From the NCBI GenBank assembly GCA_051745935.1, contig JBNJEM010000205.1, positions 1 through 11,236 on the forward strand: a stretch of DNA of 11,236 bases. Direction: 5' to 3'. Below are positions 7,322 to 11,236 of this stretch, one piece after another. Source of the stretch: JBNJEM01 sp051745935. GTDB lineage: Bacteria > Planctomycetota > Planctomycetia > Pirellulales > Pirellulaceae. The position numbers were made by a program, and so were the translations under genes. Positions within the stretch are counted from its first letter, which is position 1, and the number at the start of each line of letters is the position of its first letter. Under the pieces are notes generated by a model. It saw only the letters and a program-made list of their open reading frames with translations. It ran no database searches and was not told the origin of the DNA.

Positions 7322-7912
7322 ATGGTTGTACCCAGTGAAAATCAAAAGCCCGGCACCGATCCGACGCAATGGGTGGATCGGCACGGGGACGGACTTTACC
7401 GGTATGCGCTGTCCCGTTTGCGCAACCCGGATGCCGCCGAGGAAGTGGTGCAAGAAACCTTTGTCGCGGCTTTGCACTCGCGCGATCAGTATAGCGGGCG
7501 GGGTTCGGAGGGTGCGTGGCTGCTCGGAATCTGCCGCCGTAAAGTGGTCGATTGTGTCCGTCGGCGGAGTCGCCCGGACGCGGCGACGCGAGGCGATAGT
7601 GGCCCTGATCCGGCGGAAGTGTTGTTCGACCAGCGGGGCCACTGGCAGTCCGACCCGCGAATTCTCGGACGTCGTCCGGAAGAGACGCTTGAGCGGGACG
7701 AGTTCTGGCAAGCGTTCCGGCACTGTTTGCAGGGCCTTTCGCAACGGCAGGCGGATGCCTTCGCGCTGCGCGAGTTGGAAGGTTTGAGTACGGACGAAAT
7801 CTGCAAGGAACTGGACATTTCCCCCTCGAATCTCTGGGTCCTGCTCCACCGTGCGCGGCTGGGATTGACACGGTGTCTGCAGAGGCGTCTCGAAAACTGG
7901 GAATTGCGTTGA
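7322..7912 (+). CDS. ECF-type RNA polymerase sigma factor
   Basis: This 196-residue protein is a sigma-70 family extracytoplasmic-function sigma factor, which directs RNA polymerase to a dedicated regulon. Region 2 covers about residues 24-90, with the core-binding helix LYRYALSRLRNPDAAEEVVQ and the following TFVAAL. A variable linker follows. Region 4 starts near 139 (LSQRQADAFALRELEGLS), with the helix-turn-helix TDEICKELDISPSNLWVLLH for -35 recognition, then HRAR. There is no region 1.1 or 3, as expected for the class. I chose ATG 7322; a GTG at 7292 would add 10 residues of no recognisable value. Neither start has a strong ribosome binding site. The anti-sigma gene begins 2 bp after the stop, so the two are probably co-transcribed and translationally coupled. 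The target promoters are not visible in the window. Confidence 0.93.
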   Translation: MVVPSENQKPGTDPTQWVDRHGDGLYRYALSRLRNPDAAEEVVQETFVAALHSRDQYSGRGSEGAWLLGICRRKVVDCVRRRSRPDAATRGDSGPDPAEVLFDQRGHWQSDPRILGRRPEETLERDEFWQAFRHCLQGLSQRQADAFALRELEGLSTDEICKELDISPSNLWVLLHRARLGLTRCLQRRLENWELR

Positions 7913-7914
7913 CC

Positions 7915-8208
7915 ATGCTCAGTTGCAACGACGTTTCAAAACTGGTTTCCGAATCACTGGACCGAAAGCTTCCCCTGCACAAACGGATCGCAATGGGGAT
8001 CCATCATAGGATGTGCCGGTTTTGTCTCGGCTTCGCGCATCAGATCCAACTGCTGCATCGCGCGGTGCGCGAACATCCCGAACGCCTCGAACCGGATGCA
8101 AACTCCTCCGATGCCAAACTCTCCCAGGAGGCTCGGGAGCGAATCAAATCGCTGCTCAACACAAGCGATAACGGGCGTTCCGCCAATGCGGGTGAAGAGT
8201 TCCCATGA
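7915..8208 (+). CDS. Small zf-HC2-type anti-sigma factor
   Basis: This 97-residue soluble protein is most likely the anti-sigma partner of the preceding ECF factor. It carries the zinc anti-sigma signature: C4 near the N-terminus, then H30-x3-C34-x2-C37 (HHRMCRFC). Proteins of this short, membrane-free type with LDRxLPLxxRxxxxxHxxMCxxC are commonly encoded directly after ECF sigma genes. The zinc site can act as a redox or metal switch in some members, but nothing in the sequence shows the signal here. After the motif comes one helix (about 38-52) and a polar tail without a membrane segment. I chose ATG 7915, 2 bp after the sigma stop; a GTG at 7873 inside the sigma gene is less likely. The assignment as anti-sigma is inference from motif and position. 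Confidence 0.8.
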   Translation: MLSCNDVSKLVSESLDRKLPLHKRIAMGIHHRMCRFCLGFAHQIQLLHRAVREHPERLEPDANSSDAKLSQEARERIKSLLNTSDNGRSANAGEEFP

Positions 8209-8395
8209 GTGGTCCACGCGGATCCGCGGCGTCCAACCATCGAGCGTGATTGTGCCAGTTCGGCGACACGGAGAGCACGGAGATGACTTTCGAACTTACG
8301 CAAGGCACCGATACGTGCTAGTTCCGTGGCGCAATATCTTGGCTACGCTGTATGTAGTTCACTACGACAAGTGCACTCAGTCTGGATCATCGCAC

Positions 8396-8680
8396 TCAGT
8401 CGCGCGGTGCACGTGGCCGCGATATCAGATTCAGAAGGGCCACGAACAGAGAGGCTCCAATGATGGACCAAAGAACCGGGAACGGTTGACCGCCGAACTG
8501 CAATGTCAAGAACTCCGGCAGCCCCAGTACACGGGCGAGCCACACTCCCAGCAGGGCCCCGATGAAGCCCAGCACGATCGATACAAGGCAGCCGCCGTGT
8601 GTATAGCCAGCCAGCGATTGCGCGATACTACCGCAAATGCCCGCGACCACGAGCAACAAGAGCAACTCAATCAATGACAT
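8396..8680 (-). CDS. GlsB/YeaQ/YmgE family (transglycosylase-associated) membrane protein
   Basis: This small integral membrane protein has 94 residues and three predicted transmembrane helices (about 4-24, 29-52 and 68-87) rich in Leu, Ile and Gly. The pattern is GxxGSIAQSLAG, then GCLVSIVLGFIGALLGVWLA, then a final helix with WSIIGASLFVALLNLI. It matches the GlsB/YeaQ/YmgE family, which is often stress-induced and named after a loose link to transglycosylases; no enzymatic activity is established. E. coli YeaQ is 82 residues, so the length fits. On the minus strand GGGAGG (8691-8686) lies 5 bases before the ATG, giving a firm start. The gene is convergent with the sigma/anti-sigma pair, 187 bp away, and is transcribed separately. 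Confidence 0.88.
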   Translation of the reverse strand: MSLIELLLLLVVAGICGSIAQSLAGYTHGGCLVSIVLGFIGALLGVWLARVLGLPEFLTLQFGGQPFPVLWSIIGASLFVALLNLISRPRAPRD

Positions 8681-9240
8681 AATATCCTCCCGCCGTTGTA
8701 AACGGTTTCCTCACTCGTTGCCGGCGACTCTATTTCGTGGCGCCGGCGTTGGTCTTACTGCACATGAGCACAGCCTGGAATCGCTCACATGGTTTGCGCC
8801 GAAAGCGGTTTCAAAGCGAACCTTTGAATGGGCCGTTTACTCCCGCTGGCGGCCTGTCCCCTGTAGTAGCAATCCACTCGATGCTCACCAGACCACAAGC
8901 GGAGAGCAATTGCAGTGCCAGGAACAGCGTCTTGCTGCGAGAAAGGGCAAAGGGGGAACACGAATTCGACAGCCCTGCTTCTGAATCTCGGTAAGCTTTG
9001 TCGAGGCAAGCCCCGACTTTTTGGCGCGGTTAGCAGCAACCAAACAATAGGTGTCCGCCCGTCGTCCATATTGCAACAGCAATTGATCGACCGTTGCTTA
9101 GCTTACCCATTGTGAAAAGCGGCGCTGTCCAACTAAGAATACGACGCGGCCTTTGCCTACTCAAGAGTGGCTTTTGCCACGGTTGAGCGCAAAGTAAACA
9201 CTGTCACGCGGCTTGTTGCGAGTGCGACAAAGGGTTATAA
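8681..9240. other. Non-coding stretch with stem-loops
   Basis: No gene could be supported in these 560 bases. Open frames on both strands lack ribosome binding sites and familiar domains. The promoter of the minus-strand membrane protein gene should lie near 8700-8760, but no clear boxes were seen. An imperfect hairpin with a T-run (GTCGAGGC AA GCCCCGAC then TTTTT, 9000-9022) looks like a weak plus-strand terminator without an obvious gene before it. The strong stem-loop at 9151-9194 is listed separately. Confidence 0.5.
9151..9194. other. 44-nt three-segment stem-loop
   Basis: Three consecutive perfect stems stack into one hairpin. CTTTGC (9151-9156) pairs with GCAAAG (9189-9194), CTCAA (9160-9164) with TTGAG (9183-9187), and GTGGC (9167-9171) with GCCAC (9176-9180). 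The loop is TTTT, and the small internal loops are CTA/C and GA/GG. The total is 16 base pairs. It could be a small structured RNA, a palindromic repeat, or a cruciform site. No T-run follows, so it is not a standard terminator. Confidence 0.65.
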
Positions 9241-9261
9241 GAGCCTGACAGACTGTCGCAC
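9222..9261. repeat. 8-bp inverted repeat at the edge of the transporter remnant
   Basis: GTGCGACA at 9222-9229 is the exact complement of TGTCGCAC at 9254-9261, with a 24-base spacer. The right arm lies inside the first codons of the decayed transporter. It may mark where the missing 5' part was lost, or it may be a chance palindrome. Confidence 0.4.
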
Positions 9262-9538
9262 GTGGGCACGGCCGTGATGGTCGGCGCGGTGGGAGTTTTC
9301 GCTTTGCACCCCACTGGTGCAGTCGCATTTCACATCAAGCCGTTGATGTTGGGCGGAGTGTTACTGGGGGGGCGGTATATTCGGGATCGGGATGGGGTCG
9401 CTCGGGTACTGGCCCGGCAGGTCCGTTGCGGCCTGCGGGGAGGGCCGAGTTGACACGATCGCGGGAGTGGTGGGCCGACTACTCGGGGCTGGCATGTTTG
9501 TTGCTACGTGTGCTTGGTTACAACCGGTGATGAAGTAG
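9241..9538 (+). pseudogene. Decayed YeeE/YedE-type (DUF6691-like) sulfur transporter fragment
   Basis: Two adjacent frames together read as the C-terminal half of a YeeE/YedE-family membrane protein, a group linked to thiosulfate and sulfur-compound import. The first frame gives EPDRLSHV, GTAVMVGAVGVFAL and FHIKPLMLGGVLLGG. After the seven-G run at 9366-9372 the reading continues one base out of phase as GIFGIGMGSLGYWPG, then GEGRVDTIAGVVG and GAGMFVATCAWLQP, to the TAG at 9536-9538. Removing one G restores a continuous frame. An in-frame TAA at 9238-9240 precedes it, and the N-terminal half is absent. The family motif GYCPGT reads GYWPGR, so the conserved cysteine is lost. A sequencing error could explain the frameshift but not the missing half and the lost cysteine. 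The persulfide dioxygenase-type gene downstream suggests that the two were once a sulfur gene pair. Confidence 0.75.
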
Positions 9539-9540
9539 GT

Positions 9541-9644
9541 ATATTTCAGGCGGTTGGAATTTTCCGGGTGGAAAGCTGCCCGACGCAAGCCGTCCTCCCG
9601 TTGGTCGGAGTCGCGCCGGAGAAAGTCAGCCCCGACCGGTATAG
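9541..9644 (+). repeat. Interspersed ~104-bp repeat, copy D
   Basis: This forward copy of 104 bp begins 2 bp after the stop of the transporter remnant and ends 218 bp before the next gene. It shares the start ATATTTCAGGCGGTTGGA with copy A and the GGAGAAAGTCA segment, so A and D appear to be a subgroup distinct from B and C, which read GGACAACGCCA there. Confidence 0.9.
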
Positions 9645-9850
9645 TTACGGAAAAATCGTATTCCCGGACATGGGAATTCTTCGCCTTGCCTTTGGGTGGG
9701 AGCCGTTGCCGTGGCGGGGTTGGTGGCACGGTATTGGGGGGGCATCTTCGGCCACGCGCCCGTTCGCGGAACCCGCCGTCTTCATAGAGAGTCCAGTAAT
9801 CACGGAGGCCACCCAACTTCGAGGATGGACCTCTGACAGTCCACTAATTC

Positions 9851-9855
9851 AGGAG
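9851..9855 (+). promoter_or_regulatory. Ribosome binding site deciding a GTG start
   Basis: AGGAG lies 7 bases upstream of the GTG at 9863. It supports this GTG over the internal ATG codons (the next Met is residue 5), and the family N-terminus (MLYTPGLAHLSYIVGD) also fits. Confidence 0.75.
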
Positions 9856-9862
9856 TCAAATA

Positions 9863-11230
9863 GTGTTCAAAGAAATGCTCTACACGCCGGGTTTAGCCCA
9901 CCTCTCTTACATCGTTGGCGATGGTGGCCAAGCCGCGGTAATCGATCCTCGCCGCGACATCGACGTGTACTTGGAAATCGCGGGGCGCGAGGGCGCGCAG
10001 GTTACGCATGTGTTTGAGACGCACCGCAACGAAGACTATGCAATCGGATCTCTCGACATCGCCCGGCGCACGGGAGCGGAAATCTATCACGGCAGCCAAC
10101 TTGATTTCAAATACGGCAAGCCGGCAAAGGAAGGGGACGAATTCACGTTCGGCAATGTCAAACTCTCAGTTCTTCATACGCCCGGCCACACAATGGAAAG
10201 CATTTCACTGGTCTATTACGATCTGGAGTTCAGCACGGATCCGCTGGGTGTGTTCGCCGGAGACGCTCTGTTTATCGGCGATGTAGGGCGAACCGATTTC
10301 TTTCCAGACCGCGCTGAAGAAGTGTCCGGCATGCTCTACGACAGCATCTTCGGGAAACTGTTGCCGCTGGGCGATCACGTACTGCTTTGGCCTGCCCATG
10401 GCGCCGGTTCGGTGTGTGGCTCAGGAATGGCTGATCGAAACTTCTCCACGCTGGGCTACGAGCGGAAACATAATCCCACGCTTCAGAAGATCGATCGCGA
10501 CGATTTCATTCGCCACAAGGTCAACGAGGAGCATTTTCAGCCACCCTACTTCAGACAGATGGAGAAGTACAACCTCGAGGGCACGCCGGCGCTGGATCAA
10601 CTTCCTTGGCCAAAACCGCTCCCACCAGACCAGTTTTCCATCGCCGTTGACGATGGGATGATCGTCGTCGATGTGCGCAGCCCGGAAGCGTTCGCCGGCG
10701 CCCACGTGCCCGGCAGTTTCTGCCTGCCACTAAACATGTTGCCAGCCTTTGCCGGGATGTTTCTTGACTACGAAAAGCCGATCGGGTTGGTGGTGGAAAA
10801 CTACAATCAGATCGACGAGGCGGTGCGTAGCCTGATCCGCATCGGCTACGACAAGGTTGAGGCCTTTCTGTCCGGTGGACTTCACGCCTGGGAAACAAGC
10901 GGTCGACGCTATGAGAAGGTCGAGTCGGTCCACATCGCCGACTTGGAAAGGAAACTCGAACAGGACGATAACTTCACGTTGTTGGATGTGCGCAGCAAGG
11001 AAGAATTCGAATCCGCGCATCTTCGGAAAGCGGTTCAGCTGTACGTTGGCGAGCTTCCTCAAAAGTTCGAACAAGTTCCCAAGGACAAACCGGTTATCAC
11101 GTTCTGCGAGAGCGGTCGGCGAGCGATGGTGGCAGCGTCATACCTGAGACGGCGGGGCGTTGACTCCGTAGCGGACTGTCTCGGATCGATGGCGGCCTGC
11201 AAGAGCATCGGCTGCAAGGCCCTCGCGTAG
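9863..11230 (+). CDS. Persulfide dioxygenase-type metallo-beta-lactamase fused to two rhodanese domains
   Basis: This 455-residue cytoplasmic protein probably oxidises or shuttles persulfide sulfur. The N-terminal metallo-beta-lactamase domain (1-250) has ETHRNEDY at 52-59 in place of the usual THxHxDH, so H54 and D58 remain while the second and last His are Asn and Tyr. HTPGHTMES (H109), FAGDALFIGDVGRTD (D134) and PAHGAGSVCG (H179) follow. The retained H54/H109/D134 set fits the single-iron centre known in ETHE1-type persulfide dioxygenases. Rhodanese domain 1 (about 255-350, DVRSPEAF) lacks a catalytic cysteine, with ENYNQ in the loop. Rhodanese domain 2 (about 360-452, DVRSKEEF) keeps it as C415 in CESGRRA. 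The start is GTG 9863, supported by AGGAG at 9851-9855. A YeeE-like transporter remnant precedes it. The stop is inside the window, so the gene is complete. The exact substrate is inferred. Confidence 0.92.
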   Translation: MFKEMLYTPGLAHLSYIVGDGGQAAVIDPRRDIDVYLEIAGREGAQVTHVFETHRNEDYAIGSLDIARRTGAEIYHGSQLDFKYGKPAKEGDEFTFGNVKLSVLHTPGHTMESISLVYYDLEFSTDPLGVFAGDALFIGDVGRTDFFPDRAEEVSGMLYDSIFGKLLPLGDHVLLWPAHGAGSVCGSGMADRNFSTLGYERKHNPTLQKIDRDDFIRHKVNEEHFQPPYFRQMEKYNLEGTPALDQLPWPKPLPPDQFSIAVDDGMIVVDVRSPEAFAGAHVPGSFCLPLNMLPAFAGMFLDYEKPIGLVVENYNQIDEAVRSLIRIGYDKVEAFLSGGLHAWETSGRRYEKVESVHIADLERKLEQDDNFTLLDVRSKEEFESAHLRKAVQLYVGELPQKFEQVPKDKPVITFCESGRRAMVAASYLRRRGVDSVADCLGSMAACKSIGCKALA

Positions 11231-11236
11231 GAAGAA

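Larger units (their letters stand above)
9539..9862. other. Intergenic region holding repeat copy D
   Basis: This 324-bp stretch lies between the transporter remnant and the metallo-beta-lactamase gene. It is filled at its left by repeat copy D (9541-9644). A small hairpin, ATTCCC GGACAT GGGAAT, sits at 9660-9677. The open frames crossing it on both strands are driven by the repeat and look non-coding. The promoter for the downstream gene is presumably between about 9680 and 9840, but no convincing boxes were recognised. Confidence 0.55.

Noticed and set aside
8785..9069. 94-residue minus-strand open frame in the gap before the transporter remnant
   Set aside because: No ribosome binding site, no recognisable motif, and competing frames of similar length on the other strand.
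4143..9644. CRISPR array or transposon ends as an explanation of the repeats
   Set aside because: The copies are far apart with unequal spacing and mixed orientation, and no cas gene or transposase is present in the window.
9361..9816. 151-residue minus-strand open frame
   Set aside because: It spans repeat copy D and the reverse of the transporter remnant, so its apparent sequence is explained by these.

Overview
The window looks like chromosome of a marine-type planctomycete (Pirellulales-like). This is an inference from gene content and style: a PEP-CTERM secreted protein, an ECF sigma factor with a tiny zinc-binding anti-sigma partner, a large acidic orphan protein, low gene density, and long GC-rich intergenic stretches full of hairpins and short interspersed repeats. 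No rRNA, tRNA, CRISPR array, transposase or phage gene was found.

Layout, left to right. (1) 1-439 is mostly non-coding, ending at a PEP-CTERM protein gene (440-1165, +) that closes with a strong intrinsic terminator. (2) 1227-1895 is a hairpin-rich non-coding block. (3) 1896-3479 (-) encodes a 527-residue protein that I do not recognise. (4) 3480-4345 is a divergent intergenic region holding copy A of a ~104-bp repeat. (5) 4346-6364 (+) is a YgiQ-family radical SAM protein. A much longer open frame runs upstream of it, but homology and composition put the start at 4346. (6) 6365-7321 is non-coding and holds repeat copies B and C plus a nested palindrome. (7) 7322-7912 and 7915-8208 (+) are an ECF sigma factor and a zf-HC2-type anti-sigma factor, 2 bp apart. 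(8) 8396-8680 (-) is a small GlsB/YeaQ/YmgE-type membrane protein, convergent with the pair. (9) 8681-9240 is non-coding and contains a long stem-loop. (10) 9241-9538 (+) is a decayed YeeE/YedE-type (DUF6691-like) sulfur transporter remnant. (11) 9539-9862 holds repeat copy D. (12) 9863-11230 (+) is a complete metallo-beta-lactamase/double-rhodanese fusion of the persulfide dioxygenase type.

The genes do not form one pathway. The only functional pairs are the sigma/anti-sigma couple and the sulfur pair, where a transporter remnant lies just upstream of the persulfide-handling enzyme. The most noteworthy observations are a Cys/Gln signature in the PEP-CTERM protein that matches internal-thioester domains, a four-copy interspersed repeat whose first two copies flank ygiQ as inward-pointing inverted repeats, and the frameshifted transporter that has also lost its GYCPG cysteine. 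I found no clear evidence for a wholly new defence or metabolic system.
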